This document shows, one piece after another, positions 55,633 to 64,000 of a stretch of DNA of 64,000 bases. The notes below the pieces were generated by a model that had not been told where the DNA came from, did not search any database, and saw only the letters and a list, made by a program, of their open reading frames with translations. Both the position numbers and the translations under genes were made by a program. Position 1 is the stretch's first letter, and every line of letters starts with the position of its first letter. The DNA is from Rhodococcus sp. ARC_M5 (lineage in GTDB: Bacteria > Actinomycetota > Actinomycetes > Mycobacteriales > Mycobacteriaceae), in NCBI RefSeq assembly GCF_022810405.1, contig NZ_JALGQE010000013.1:1-64000 (forward strand), written 5' to 3'.

Positions 55633-56661
55633 GTGCGTAGAAATTGGTTGTTCGCGGCGGTTGCGCTGGCGATGTCGGTATCGACGAGTGGATGCGCGGT
55701 GGTCCTGCTGGGTAACGCGTCCTCGGCGGGCGGTTCTCCGCCGCAGAACCGGTACGGGTTCGAGATGTCCGAGGCGGACCGGTACCTCACGGATTCGGCA
55801 GAGTTCGTACGCAGCCTCGACCCCTGCGGCTTTCTCACCGAAGACGATCTCGCCGCCCTGGGCACAGTGGTGCAGCTGCGGCCCGATGGCGAGTTGAGCA
55901 CGTGCATCGCCGACCTGGCCACCGAGCGATCGAGCGTCACCGACTCCGTCACGATCGACCTGGACGGAATTCGGCCGATGCAGGACGACGCCGACCTCGA
56001 ACAGATCACGATCGGCGGCGAGCAGGTATATCTCGACGAAATTTCGGAAGGACTGTGTCGCATCAGCTTTCCTATCCGCGACGAGTTCGACACGCCCACC
56101 TCAGGGCCCACCGAGTCGGGCCGCAGCTTCGCCATGATCGACGTGTCTCGCGCTGACGACGACGCGTGCACCGCGGCGAAACCCCTCGCCGAGACAGCCC
56201 TCGGCCTGCTGGCCGACCCACCCCTACGCGTCGATTCCAAGTACAACCTTCCGCTGGCCACGAAAGATCCGTGCAGCGTCCTCGAACACTTACCCGCAAC
56301 CTGGACGGTGGACCGATGGAACCCCACCTCGGATCCGTACCACTGCCACTTCATGGTGTCCTCGACAAAGTTCGAGGACACACTGGCCATGCTCGACGTC
56401 GAACTCACCTACGTCGACAGCGCTCTTCGTTCGACCGAGAGTGAGCCCGTCCAGCAGGGCGGCTACACCGTGAGCACACGCGGCTCGGACTCGGCGTGCT
56501 TCGCGGACGTAGTGCTGGGCAACCCTGTACTCGGTATGCCCGAGACGGAAGACTCCGCCGCGCGGTACGCCCGCACGGTTCCCGCACTGTCCGTCTCGAC
56601 CGATAGCTGCGACTCCGCGGTCGCACTGGCGGTGGCAGCTGCCGATGTGCTCACTGGCTAA
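55633..56661 (+). CDS. DUF3558-type lipoprotein
   Basis: 342 residues. Signal peptide with lipobox STSGC (Cys ~21). Two repeats of a DUF3558-like domain begin DPCGFLTEDDLAALG and DPCSVLEHLP, each with several cysteines for disulfides. Function unknown; such proteins are frequent on the mycobacterial and rhodococcal cell surface. GTG 55633 has GGGGGA upstream. Confidence 0.84.
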   Translation: MRRNWLFAAVALAMSVSTSGCAVVLLGNASSAGGSPPQNRYGFEMSEADRYLTDSAEFVRSLDPCGFLTEDDLAALGTVVQLRPDGELSTCIADLATERSSVTDSVTIDLDGIRPMQDDADLEQITIGGEQVYLDEISEGLCRISFPIRDEFDTPTSGPTESGRSFAMIDVSRADDDACTAAKPLAETALGLLADPPLRVDSKYNLPLATKDPCSVLEHLPATWTVDRWNPTSDPYHCHFMVSSTKFEDTLAMLDVELTYVDSALRSTESEPVQQGGYTVSTRGSDSACFADVVLGNPVLGMPETEDSAARYARTVPALSVSTDSCDSAVALAVAAADVLTG

Positions 56662-56670
56662 CCTTGGTCG

Positions 56671-57360
56671 GTGCGTTCGAGAACTGAAGGCGTGGACATC
56701 CGCCGCGTCGCAGCGGCGATCTGCTTGATCCTCGCCGGACTGCTGTATTCCGCGTGGGTGGCCGAGTTCTTCCTCGACACCGGTCTCGACCCAGCCACGT
56801 CGTTCCTCAGCGAACTCGACGCCCGCGATCAGCCGTACCGCGAACTCTTCTCCACCGCAGACGTCGTCACCGGCTCGCTGATGATTCTCGCCGCGGTTCT
56901 CGGCTTCCTGGCAACCCCGCGTCGACGGCTTTTCGTCACCGGCTGGGTGGCGTCGGGCACCTTCGGTATCGCGACCATCGCCGACGCGAAACTCCCCCTC
57001 GAGTGTGTGGCGGCCGACGATCCGAGTTGCCCGATCGAGCCGAGCGGATTGTTTCCGCAACTTCATCATCTGCACGCACTCACCAGCACCGTCGCAGTGT
57101 TCGCGATCTTCACGGTCATGGTCGCGTTCACGCTCGCCGCGTTCCGTTATGGGGTCGATCCCCTGCTTCGGACGCTCGGTGTCGCGGTACTGGCTGTCAC
57201 GACGCTGGCCACCGCGTGGCTGCTGATCGCCGACAATCTGCCCGGCGACTACGGCCTCGGCATCGCGCAACGGGTTCAGGTGGGCGGCATGTCGGCGTAT
57301 CTGGTGGTGCTGGGGTGTGCGCTTAGACTCGGCGCATGTCTTTCACCGCGACCGAACTGA
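56671..57360 (+). CDS. DUF998 membrane protein
   Basis: 229 residues with six hydrophobic helices. The block GIATIADAKLPLECV near 90 and LHHLHALTSTVAV near 125 fit DUF998. Function unknown. The start is GTG 56671. It overlaps the next gene by 25 nt. Confidence 0.75.
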   Translation: MRSRTEGVDIRRVAAAICLILAGLLYSAWVAEFFLDTGLDPATSFLSELDARDQPYRELFSTADVVTGSLMILAAVLGFLATPRRRLFVTGWVASGTFGIATIADAKLPLECVAADDPSCPIEPSGLFPQLHHLHALTSTVAVFAIFTVMVAFTLAAFRYGVDPLLRTLGVAVLAVTTLATAWLLIADNLPGDYGLGIAQRVQVGGMSAYLVVLGCALRLGACLSPRPN

Positions 57361-57821
57361 CCGGTTCCAAGGTAGAGCAGTACGAGCAGCTCACCGAGCA
57401 GGCCCGTGGCCTCGTATACGAGGAATCGAACCTGATCGCCAACGCAGCCAATCTTTCTGCGCTGGTGTATCACGCTCTGCCCGAGGTCAATTGGGTCGGC
57501 TTCTACCTGTTCGACGGCACCGAACTGGTGGTCGGGCCGTTTCAGGGGCAGCCTGCCTGCGTGCGCATCGCCCTGGACAAGGGCGTCTGTGGCGCGGCGG
57601 CGACCACCCGCGAAACACAGCGAGTGGCCGATGTCCACGCCTTCCCCGGCCACATCGCGTGCGACGCCGACACTCGCTCCGAGGTGGTCGTACCGCTGTA
57701 CCAAGGCGAGACCCTGATCGGTGTGTTCGATCTGGACAGCCCCGTGCCGGACCGCTTCGACGCCGACGATCAGGCCGGCCTCGAAGCGGTCGCCGCGGTG
57801 TTCGTCAACTCGCTCGGCTAG
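57336..57821 (+). CDS. msrC: Free methionine-(R)-sulfoxide reductase (GAF-type)
   Basis: 161 residues, one GAF domain. The three conserved cysteines of the fRMsr family lie at QPACVRI, KGVCGAAA and HIACDADTRSE. It reduces free Met-R-sulfoxide with thioredoxin. It overlaps the DUF998 gene and its tail overlaps the dihydroxyacetone kinase by 4 nt. Confidence 0.9.
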   Translation: MSFTATELTGSKVEQYEQLTEQARGLVYEESNLIANAANLSALVYHALPEVNWVGFYLFDGTELVVGPFQGQPACVRIALDKGVCGAAATTRETQRVADVHAFPGHIACDADTRSEVVVPLYQGETLIGVFDLDSPVPDRFDADDQAGLEAVAAVFVNSLG

Positions 57822-59467
57822 AGGGCACCTGCTGCGGCCTCGAAGAACCAGGCCAAGACCAGCGCACCCGGATCCACGACGCCTCGCGCGGCCTCACCGA
57901 CATAGCTGGCGCGGCCGCGGTTGGCGGTGATGTCCTTCGTCGATTCGGCTCCGGTCTTCGCGGCGTCGGCTGCATTCTGCAGGGTGCCGCCGTCCTTCTC
58001 GAGCGCATCGACGGCAGGGGCGATGGCGTCGACCATCGTCTTGTCGCCCACCCGTGCGCCACCGAGTTCGGTGATGCTGTCGAGGCCCGCCCTGGCGGCC
58101 TTTCCGACAGCCGCGAGATCGGGCTCGGATTCCAGCATCGTCCGATAGAACTGGCGGAACCAGATGCCGAACAGCGCGCCCGACGTCCCGCCCGCGTGCC
58201 CCAGGTAGGCCTCGCTCACTGCCTCGAATACCGTTGCTGCCGAGTAGTTTTCCTTGACGGCGTCCAGATCGAGTTGTTCGAGGGCGGCCACCATGTTGGT
58301 GCCGAAGTCACCGTCGCCTGCCTTGCGGTCCAAGTCGGTCAGGGCCGGTTCTTCGTCGAGCACCCGCTGAACCCACGTCCCGATCCACGTCGACACGAAC
58401 GCCGATACCGCCCCGGTGTCGGAGGGCTCGAACGTGGGTCCGAATCCGCCGCGTTCGGCGACCGGTTTCGCGCCACGACTGTGAGCGTTGGGCCAGCCGG
58501 GTGCGTCGGTGGGCGCGTCCCAGAGTTCGAGCATCTCGTCGTCGGCACGCACGAGGGTGATCGAGGCACCGCCCATGTTCAATGCGGTGACGAAACTGCC
58601 GACGAGCGAGCGGGATATCTCGATCCCTTTGCCGTGCAGGTGCTCCGAGAGTTCACCGAACAACAGGTGCAGCTCCAACGGGTGCGTTGCCCCGAGCCCG
58701 TTGACGATCGCGATCACCGATTCGCCCGAGTTCAATCCGAGCGAGTTCACGATGGGATCGGTGAGTTTCGCGACGATCTCCTGAGCAGGCAGACCGGGCA
58801 CGCGATCGGTTCCGCGCTCTCCGTGTATCCCGATGCCCAGTTCGATTTCTTCCTTGGGCAAATCGAACGAAGGTCCGTCGGCACCCGGTAGCGTCGGCGG
58901 GTCGAGCGCGACCGCCATGCTGCGTGCGTTCTCCGCTGTTCGACGCCCAAGCGCGACTATCGCCTGCAGGCTGTCTCCGCGTTCTGCCGCTGCGCCGCAC
59001 ACCTTCTCGACAACGATGGTCGCTGCGGTGCCGCGTCGACCGGGTCCGTCCTCACTCTCGCTGGCAACGTCGTCGTCGACGAGAATGACGTCAGCGACGA
59101 TGCCGTCCTCCTGCAACAACTCTCGGGCGATCCTGAAGTTCATCACATCGCCGGTGTAGTTCTTGACGATGTGCACTACCCCGCCGCCGGCGTCCACGGC
59201 CTTGGACGCCTCGTGCACCTGGAGGGCGTTGGGTGAGGTGAACACCAAGCCCGGGCATGCGCCGGTCAGCATGCCGCGACCGATGAATCCGGCGTGCAAT
59301 GGCTCGTGGCCGGACCCGCCACCGGACAGCAGGGCGACCTGACCGTCGGAGATGCGGTAGCGCCGGGTCAGAAATCCGGGGTCGGCATGCCAGGTGACGT
59401 CGTCGGTGGCGGCGACGAAACCGCGGAGGGCGTCGGCGACGAATGTTCGAGGGGAATTGGAGAACAT
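57818..59467 (-). CDS. dhaK: ATP-dependent dihydroxyacetone kinase (DhaK-DhaL fusion)
   Basis: 549 residues. DhaK (~1-335) has GGGSGHEPLHAGF and the substrate-binding histidine in GIHGERG. DhaL (~350-549) has the ADP/Mg aspartates in DGDFGTNM and GGTSGALFG. Fusion of both domains indicates direct ATP use rather than the PEP-driven PTS type. It phosphorylates dihydroxyacetone in glycerol or triose metabolism. Confidence 0.93.
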   Translation of the reverse strand: MFSNSPRTFVADALRGFVAATDDVTWHADPGFLTRRYRISDGQVALLSGGGSGHEPLHAGFIGRGMLTGACPGLVFTSPNALQVHEASKAVDAGGGVVHIVKNYTGDVMNFRIARELLQEDGIVADVILVDDDVASESEDGPGRRGTAATIVVEKVCGAAAERGDSLQAIVALGRRTAENARSMAVALDPPTLPGADGPSFDLPKEEIELGIGIHGERGTDRVPGLPAQEIVAKLTDPIVNSLGLNSGESVIAIVNGLGATHPLELHLLFGELSEHLHGKGIEISRSLVGSFVTALNMGGASITLVRADDEMLELWDAPTDAPGWPNAHSRGAKPVAERGGFGPTFEPSDTGAVSAFVSTWIGTWVQRVLDEEPALTDLDRKAGDGDFGTNMVAALEQLDLDAVKENYSAATVFEAVSEAYLGHAGGTSGALFGIWFRQFYRTMLESEPDLAAVGKAARAGLDSITELGGARVGDKTMVDAIAPAVDALEKDGGTLQNAADAAKTGAESTKDITANRGRASYVGEAARGVVDPGALVLAWFFEAAAGAL

Positions 59468-59532
59468 GACTCCACCCTAACCACCTGCGCCGCGTCCCTT
59501 CGTCGGTTCTGCGGGACGGATACAGTCGGGGC

Positions 59533-60084
59533 ATGACTACCGAGACCTGGACGCTCGACGCATCGGCCGGCGGGCAGCTGGCTGTTCGGACGGATGTCAC
59601 CGGAAGGGCATCCAAGATGGGCCATCGTCTCACGATTGCGGTGACATCCTGGACTGCGACAGTCGAGTGGTCCGGGGACGCACCTGCCGCGGTGTCCCTG
59701 ACAGCCGAGGTCGGCTCACTCGAGGTGATCCACGGCGAGGGCGGACTGACACCGTTGATCGGGCCGGAGAAGATCGTGGCAAAAGCCAACGCGCTCAAGA
59801 CCTTCGATGCCGATCGATATCCAACCATTCGATTCCAGTCGTCGGAAGTTACTTCTGCCGACTCCGGGTTTCGACTGGTCGGTACGGCCGAAATACACGG
59901 TGTCTCGAGGGAGATCGCGGTGGATGTGACCGCCACCGACCTCGGCGATCGATGGCACATCGAGTCCGAAACCACTGTGCGGCAATCTGATTACAAGATC
60001 ACGCCGTATTCGCAGATGTTCGGAGCCATGAAAGTGGTGGACGAGGTGATCGTGACGTTCGACGCCGAGTATCGCAAGCCCTGA
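59533..60084 (+). CDS. YceI-family lipid-binding protein (soluble)
   Basis: 183 residues with no signal peptide. TWTLDASAGGQLAVRTDVTGRASKMGH, RYPTIRFQS and GTAEIHGVSREI follow YceI barrel strands. It is probably a lipid- or polyprenoid-binding protein. It stands alone before a SIMPL-domain lipoprotein gene. A second YceI protein, membrane-anchored, is at 43 kb. Confidence 0.86.
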   Translation: MTTETWTLDASAGGQLAVRTDVTGRASKMGHRLTIAVTSWTATVEWSGDAPAAVSLTAEVGSLEVIHGEGGLTPLIGPEKIVAKANALKTFDADRYPTIRFQSSEVTSADSGFRLVGTAEIHGVSREIAVDVTATDLGDRWHIESETTVRQSDYKITPYSQMFGAMKVVDEVIVTFDAEYRKP

Positions 60085-60104
60085 GCCTTTTCAATTCACC
60101 TGCA

Positions 60105-60857
60105 ATGGTGGACACTACGGCGGTGAGTCGAAATCGTTGGATGACCGGATCGTGCGTCTCGGCCCTGGCGCTGGCCGCAGCCCTGACAGCGGGTTGCAGC
60201 AGTCCAGCGACCACGTCCCCGGACGGACCTCCCGGAGTGAACGTCAACGGAGTGGGAGAAGTCCAGGGAGCGCCGGATACGTTGACCACCCAGATCGGCG
60301 TTCAGGCCACGGCCGAGGACGTCACCGCCGCCATCGAACAAGCCAATACTGCGGTCGCCGAGGTGACGGACGCGGTGATCGCAGCCGGCGTCGCTCGCGA
60401 GGACATCCGGACTCAACAGGTGTCGATCGATCCGCAGTACTCCGGCGCGCTGCCGGGCGGCACCTCGGACATTTCCGGATATCAGGCCACCAACACCCTG
60501 CAGGTCACGGTGCGTGACTTGTCGACGGCATCCACAGTCCTGGGCGACGCCACCTCGGCCGGCGGAAACGCGACCCGGATCTCCGGGGTCTCGTTCGAGA
60601 TCGACGACGATTCCGAGCTGATCACCGATGCGCGGTCCAGGGCCTTCGCCGATGCCCGCGATCGCGCCGAGCAGTACGCCACGCTTTCAGGCGGCGAACT
60701 CGGTGACGTTCTGTCGATCACGGAGTCGATCACCGGCCAGGAGCAACCGAGGACGTTCGGCGATTCCGCCGCCAGTTCGTTCGACATGGCGGTGCCCATC
60801 GAACCGGGGCAGCAGACCGTCAGTGTGTCCGTCCAGGTGAAGTGGGCGTTGAACTAG
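60105..60857 (+). CDS. SIMPL-domain (DUF541) lipoprotein
   Basis: 250 residues. Lipobox LTAGC gives Cys ~30 from ATG 60105 (GTG 60123 or ATG 60141 also possible). The body is a SIMPL domain: GVGEVQGAPDTLTTQIGV, DIRTQQVSIDPQY and SGYQATNTLQVTVRD. Function in envelope stress is suggested for some homologues only. A hairpin terminator follows. Confidence 0.87.
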   Translation: MVDTTAVSRNRWMTGSCVSALALAAALTAGCSSPATTSPDGPPGVNVNGVGEVQGAPDTLTTQIGVQATAEDVTAAIEQANTAVAEVTDAVIAAGVAREDIRTQQVSIDPQYSGALPGGTSDISGYQATNTLQVTVRDLSTASTVLGDATSAGGNATRISGVSFEIDDDSELITDARSRAFADARDRAEQYATLSGGELGDVLSITESITGQEQPRTFGDSAASSFDMAVPIEPGQQTVSVSVQVKWALN

Positions 60858-60875
60858 CGGAGTGAGTTGCTGCCG

Positions 60876-60907
60876 CTGCAACGGTTGCTCCACTGAAGTG
60901 GTTGCAG
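60876..60907. terminator. Bidirectional hairpin between SIMPL and CoA-transferase genes
   Basis: Arms CTGCAAC (60876-60882) and GTTGCAG (60901-60907), with an inner CCAC/GTGG pair, sit between the convergent genes. T runs are short. Confidence 0.45.
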
Positions 60908-60958
60908 ACGGGGATTCGCCGACTCACGCCCCGGAGTGGAGCGAAAGTTGCAGGTCGA

Positions 60959-62068
60959 CTATCCGGCTTGCGGTGGCGGCAAGCGATAGTTCACCGGCGT
61001 CGCCGAGAAGTCCACCGGATTGCGGACGCCGTCGGACGCGGCTCCCGGAACCTGGACCCGCGGTTCGAGCCCCAGCGATACCGCGAACGCGAACGCCTCC
61101 TCGAGGGAATTGACCGGCCCAGCGGGCACGTTGCAGGCCATCAGTTCTCGGTACCAGTCGTCCGCGATCCGCGTCTGCAACGCCGTGTTCAGCAGGTCGA
61201 CCAGCTGATCTCGATGTTCGACGCGAGCAGAGTTGGACGAGAAGCGCTCGTCCTCGGCCAACGCAGGCAATCCGAGCACCTCGACCAGGGCCGCGAATTG
61301 CCGGTCGTTTCCCACCGCCAGCGCCAGCGGGCGATCGGCGGTCTCGAACACTTCGTACGGCACGAGCGAGGGATGCTTGTTCCCCATCGGGACGGGCACG
61401 ACGCCTGCTCCGAGATAGGCCGACGACTGGTTGCTCAACGCGGACAGCACCGACGCCATCAGCGAGGTGTGTACCTGCTGGCCCGCACCGGTGTTCGTTC
61501 GATGATGCAATGCGGCAAGGATTCCGCTGAGCGCATGCAGTCCGGTGACGATGTCGACCATCGCCACACCCACTTTCGTGGGAGACGAGGCATCGGAACC
61601 GGTGACGCTCATCAACCCGCCGACCGCCTGGACCACCAGGTCGTATCCCGGCAGCGCTGCACCTCCACCGGTGCCGAATCCGGTGATCGAGCAGTAGATC
61701 AGACCTTGGTTCGTGTCCGAGAGCGTCGAGTAACCCAGCCCCAGCCGGTCCATCGCACCGGCTCGGAAGTTCTCGATCAGGATGTCCGAACCAGCGACGA
61801 TCTCACGTGCCTCGGCGCAGCCGGCCTCGGACTGCAGGTCGATGACACGAGAGGTCTTGTTGCGGTTGACGGAGTTGAAATACGTTGCTGTACCTGCGGA
61901 GTCGTACGGCGGACCCCACGATCGAGTGTCGTCACCGATTCCGGGTCGCTCGATCTTGATGACCTCGGCACCCATGTCGCCGAGCATCATCGTCGCGTAC
62001 GGCCCTGCGAGTACGCGCGAGAAATCCGCGACGACGAGCCCTGCGAGTGGACCGGTGGCATTCGTCAT
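60959..62068 (-). CDS. CaiB/BaiF-family (class III) CoA-transferase
   Basis: 369 residues. The early FSRVLAGPYATMMLGDMGAEVIKIE, NRNKTSRVIDL, and the catalytic Asp in VGVAMVDIVTG are class III marks. It moves CoA between carboxylic acids. The substrate is not evident. It lies 31 nt after a TetR gene, probably in one operon, with a secretory-lipase gene further upstream. Confidence 0.88.
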   Translation of the reverse strand: MTNATGPLAGLVVADFSRVLAGPYATMMLGDMGAEVIKIERPGIGDDTRSWGPPYDSAGTATYFNSVNRNKTSRVIDLQSEAGCAEAREIVAGSDILIENFRAGAMDRLGLGYSTLSDTNQGLIYCSITGFGTGGGAALPGYDLVVQAVGGLMSVTGSDASSPTKVGVAMVDIVTGLHALSGILAALHHRTNTGAGQQVHTSLMASVLSALSNQSSAYLGAGVVPVPMGNKHPSLVPYEVFETADRPLALAVGNDRQFAALVEVLGLPALAEDERFSSNSARVEHRDQLVDLLNTALQTRIADDWYRELMACNVPAGPVNSLEEAFAFAVSLGLEPRVQVPGAASDGVRNPVDFSATPVNYRLPPPQAG

Positions 62069-62099
62069 CGGTCCACTGTATTGCGCGACAGGCTGCGGA

Positions 62100-62741
62100 T
62101 CAGGTCAGGTCCGGAACGAACGCTCCCAGGACGGCAACCATCGTCTCCACGATCTGCTCGATGGGTGGGCGAGGAGGAGCGGTACGGGACCAGTCGGAGA
62201 CGATCTCGGTGAGCGCTCCGAGGAATGCCGTTGCAGCCGAACGGTATCCACCCGGGGGAACAAAATCGGGACCGACTTCCGAACGCAGGGTGTTCTCGAA
62301 GAACTCCACCCACTGTGCACGGCGACGCGCCCGGTGCTGTTCGACGGCATCGCTGACACCCAACATCTCCAGATAGGAAATCCGCGCTCGGCGTGGATCG
62401 TTTCCGATCGATCCCACCAGGGCTGTCATGGCGGCAACGACCAGGGCGCGACGATCTCGGTCGACCTGATCGTCGAGGGCAGCCACGACGGCGGCCAGCG
62501 CATCGTCCTGGATCAGGTCGTAGACGTCCACGAGCAGCGCCTCACGGTTGGCGAACGCACTGTAGAACTGGCTGCGTGCCAGACCGGCAGCAACGCAGAT
62601 ATCCGACACCGAGGTGGCTGCGTAGCCGCGTACCCCGATGACCTCGATTCCGGCCTGCAAGAACCGTGCACGACGATCGGCTTTCCGAGCAGAGGAGGAT
62701 TGTCCGGCGTAGATGCGGCCCTGATCATCGGCGACAGTCAC
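62100..62741 (-). CDS. TetR-family transcriptional regulator
   Basis: 213 residues. The HTH includes TSVSDICVAAGLARSQFYSAFANRE, followed by a helical ligand domain. GTG 62741. It is between a secretory lipase (54 nt upstream) and a CoA-transferase, so it may control use of a lipid or acyl substrate. Confidence 0.87.
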   Translation of the reverse strand: MTVADDQGRIYAGQSSSARKADRRARFLQAGIEVIGVRGYAATSVSDICVAAGLARSQFYSAFANREALLVDVYDLIQDDALAAVVAALDDQVDRDRRALVVAAMTALVGSIGNDPRRARISYLEMLGVSDAVEQHRARRRAQWVEFFENTLRSEVGPDFVPPGGYRSAATAFLGALTEIVSDWSRTAPPRPPIEQIVETMVAVLGAFVPDLT

Positions 62742-62795
62742 CGAGGGAGTCTACAGGCGACGGACCGTTCGCAGCCCCGTCGACGATCGGTTCCA

Positions 62796-64000
62796 TCACG
62801 ACCCGATCGGCTTACCGAACAGTCCTGCGATTATCTCGCCTACAGCATCTACGAAGAGCGGGTGTGCACGCGTGTCGAGCGCCATCGAGCCGACATCGTT
62901 GGTTCGGCAACCCGGTTCCACCGGCACACCGGCGAATCGGTCGCGCATCCACAAGACCGCGCTCGGAAAGGCGATCAGCTCGAGGGTGATGTGCTCGCTG
63001 AAGTGATCGCGGGTGTACGTGACATCGGCACCCGGACGGCTGCAGTACGAGTCGACCATCGTGTTGACCGGTCCGATCGGCACCAGCCAATCAGGGTTGG
63101 AATGGTAGACGTAGAGCGGCATGTTCGGTGTGGTGCTGCCGAGCTGCATTGCAGACAGTGCCTTCTTCACCACTGGATGTTGAATCGGGTCGCCGTCGGT
63201 GTGCAGGAAGCCTTTGAGATTGACGAACGGCAGCAGCGCTGACGAGTAGCCGACACAGAGATTGTCCTTGGCCGCGAACAACGCCCTACCGAAGGGGTCG
63301 ATGTGTTCGTCGATGAAGCCGGCCAACTCGGGATCCTCGCGACTGGCACCGATGATGCCGGCGGCGACGATGCCCGAGCCCAGGGTGTTGTTCGCGTTGT
63401 CGACCAATGCCCCGAGTTCGGCCGGGGTGCCGCCCTCGGTGACTCCGACTATGTCGAGTTCGGGAGCGTAACTTCCGGCCAGTTCGGCGGCATGTCCGGT
63501 CGCTATCGCGCCGCCGGAGTAGCCGCTCATCCCCACCTTGGTGGCCTCCCCGGCCAACTGCATCGGCTCGAAGTTCTCGGCCGCCCGGATACCGTCGAGG
63601 GTGATCCGACCGGCGACCGGCCCTGCGGCGAACGAGTTGTTCGGACCTTGATGATCGGGTACCGATACCGCCCAGCCCTGCGCCAATGCGGCTTGCACTT
63701 CGAGGAATTGGGCCCCCGACGTCACCGCGCCTGTGACCGGCCAGGGAATCGCGCCCGCACGCATCGCATACGAGGGCGCGCAGTACGCAGCGAGTGAATC
63801 CTCGGCCAGCTGGATGGAGATCAGCGGCCGCGGTGCCGCGGGCACGCCGCGGGGCTTGATGACCGTGGTCACCGCAGCTATCGGCTCGTCGCGTCCGTTA
63901 TTGGACCGGAACGACAACTGCCAGGCGTCGACTTGAGTGGGGATGACGTTGAGGGTGGCCAGCTCGACGGGCCGTGCAGCGATGATCTGGCCTGGCGCGG
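62796..64000 (-). CDS. Secretory lipase (LIP family), 5' end outside window
   Basis: The visible 401 codons lack the start. The elbow GMSGYSGGAIATGHA has the serine nucleophile, DPDW-like VYHSNPDWLVPIGPV the acid, and DHFSEH the histidine. The family secretes broad esterases or lipases. The reading frame remains open to the window edge with PGQIIAARPVELATLNV typical of the N-terminal part. Confidence 0.87.
   Translation of the reverse strand, partial: APGQIIAARPVELATLNVIPTQVDAWQLSFRSNNGRDEPIAAVTTVIKPRGVPAAPRPLISIQLAEDSLAAYCAPSYAMRAGAIPWPVTGAVTSGAQFLEVQAALAQGWAVSVPDHQGPNNSFAAGPVAGRITLDGIRAAENFEPMQLAGEATKVGMSGYSGGAIATGHAAELAGSYAPELDIVGVTEGGTPAELGALVDNANNTLGSGIVAAGIIGASREDPELAGFIDEHIDPFGRALFAAKDNLCVGYSSALLPFVNLKGFLHTDGDPIQHPVVKKALSAMQLGSTTPNMPLYVYHSNPDWLVPIGPVNTMVDSYCSRPGADVTYTRDHFSEHITLELIAFPSAVLWMRDRFAGVPVEPGCRTNDVGSMALDTRAHPLFVDAVGEIIAGLFGKPIGS

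Noticed and set aside
58425-58445. LexA-like TCGAACGT word in the dihydroxyacetone kinase gene
   Set aside because: It lies inside coding sequence and lacks the second palindromic half.

Overview
The window reads as the chromosome of a high-GC actinomycete of the Nocardiaceae, most likely Rhodococcus or a close relative. The grounds are the strong G+C bias, frequent GTG starts, many 4-nt ATGA or GTGA start/stop overlaps, and mycobacterial-type gene order: an Rv3722c-like aspartate aminotransferase beside SRP RNA and tRNA-Ser, and tadA with its partner protein and tyrA beside a second tRNA-Ser. MMPL, DUF3558 and mycothiol-nitroreductase-like proteins agree. No 16S rRNA is present, so the genus is inferred.

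Layout. 0-2 kb: the tail of an IS30-type transposase, aspartate aminotransferase, SRP RNA, tRNA-Ser(GGA) and a palindromic repeat cluster. 2-9.4 kb: a hydroxybutyrate-dehydrogenase/MHS-transporter operon with a divergent LysR regulator, a DsbA-like oxidoreductase, a methyltransferase, a MerA/Lpd-like flavoprotein, and a CDP-alcohol phosphatidyltransferase/TVP38 pair. 9.5-13.4 kb: a four-gene YnjBCD-like ABC importer. 13.4-17.6 kb: an accessory island holding a frameshifted GHKL ATPase-PD-(D/E)XK protein and a convergent TRAFAC GTPase plus small partner; this is the best candidate for an undescribed conflict system. 17.8-20.4 kb: gluQ-RS, a proline-rich membrane protein and a queuosine-precursor transporter. 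20.4-23.3 kb: a kynurenine operon with a PaaX-type regulator. 23.4-27.4 kb: an NmrA-like reductase with divergent MerR, a BlaI/M56 pair, and VIT and DUF2231 proteins. 27.5-31.9 kb: a one-protein C-A-T-C NRPS. 32-34 kb: a flavin/PLP-oxidase-fold protein and tgt. 34-41.3 kb: a heterodimeric ABC exporter, an MMPL pump with TetR, and an Rrf2 regulator. 41.3-46.2 kb: SOUL, fatty-acid-hydroxylase, YceI, PHP, hydrolase and lipoprotein genes. 46.2-50.1 kb: a duplicated 111-bp hairpin element, tRNA-Ser(CGA), tadA and tyrA. 50.1-55.6 kb: a second heterodimeric ABC exporter and a Dcm-Vsr pair. 55.6-64 kb: lipoproteins, a free-Met-R-sulfoxide reductase, a dihydroxyacetone kinase, YceI, SIMPL, a CoA-transferase, a TetR regulator and a secretory-lipase fragment.

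Functional links. gluQ, the YhhQ transporter and tgt are three steps of queuosine uptake, insertion and tRNA-Asp modification, which suggests salvage. kynA-kynU degrade tryptophan to anthranilate under a probable local regulator but without a formamidase in the operon. Several regulators (MerR, TetR, Rrf2, LysR) have clear inverted-repeat sites at their own promoters.

All calls come from reading the sequence. No database search was run. Start codons were chosen from ribosome-binding sites and overlaps and may shift by a few codons.
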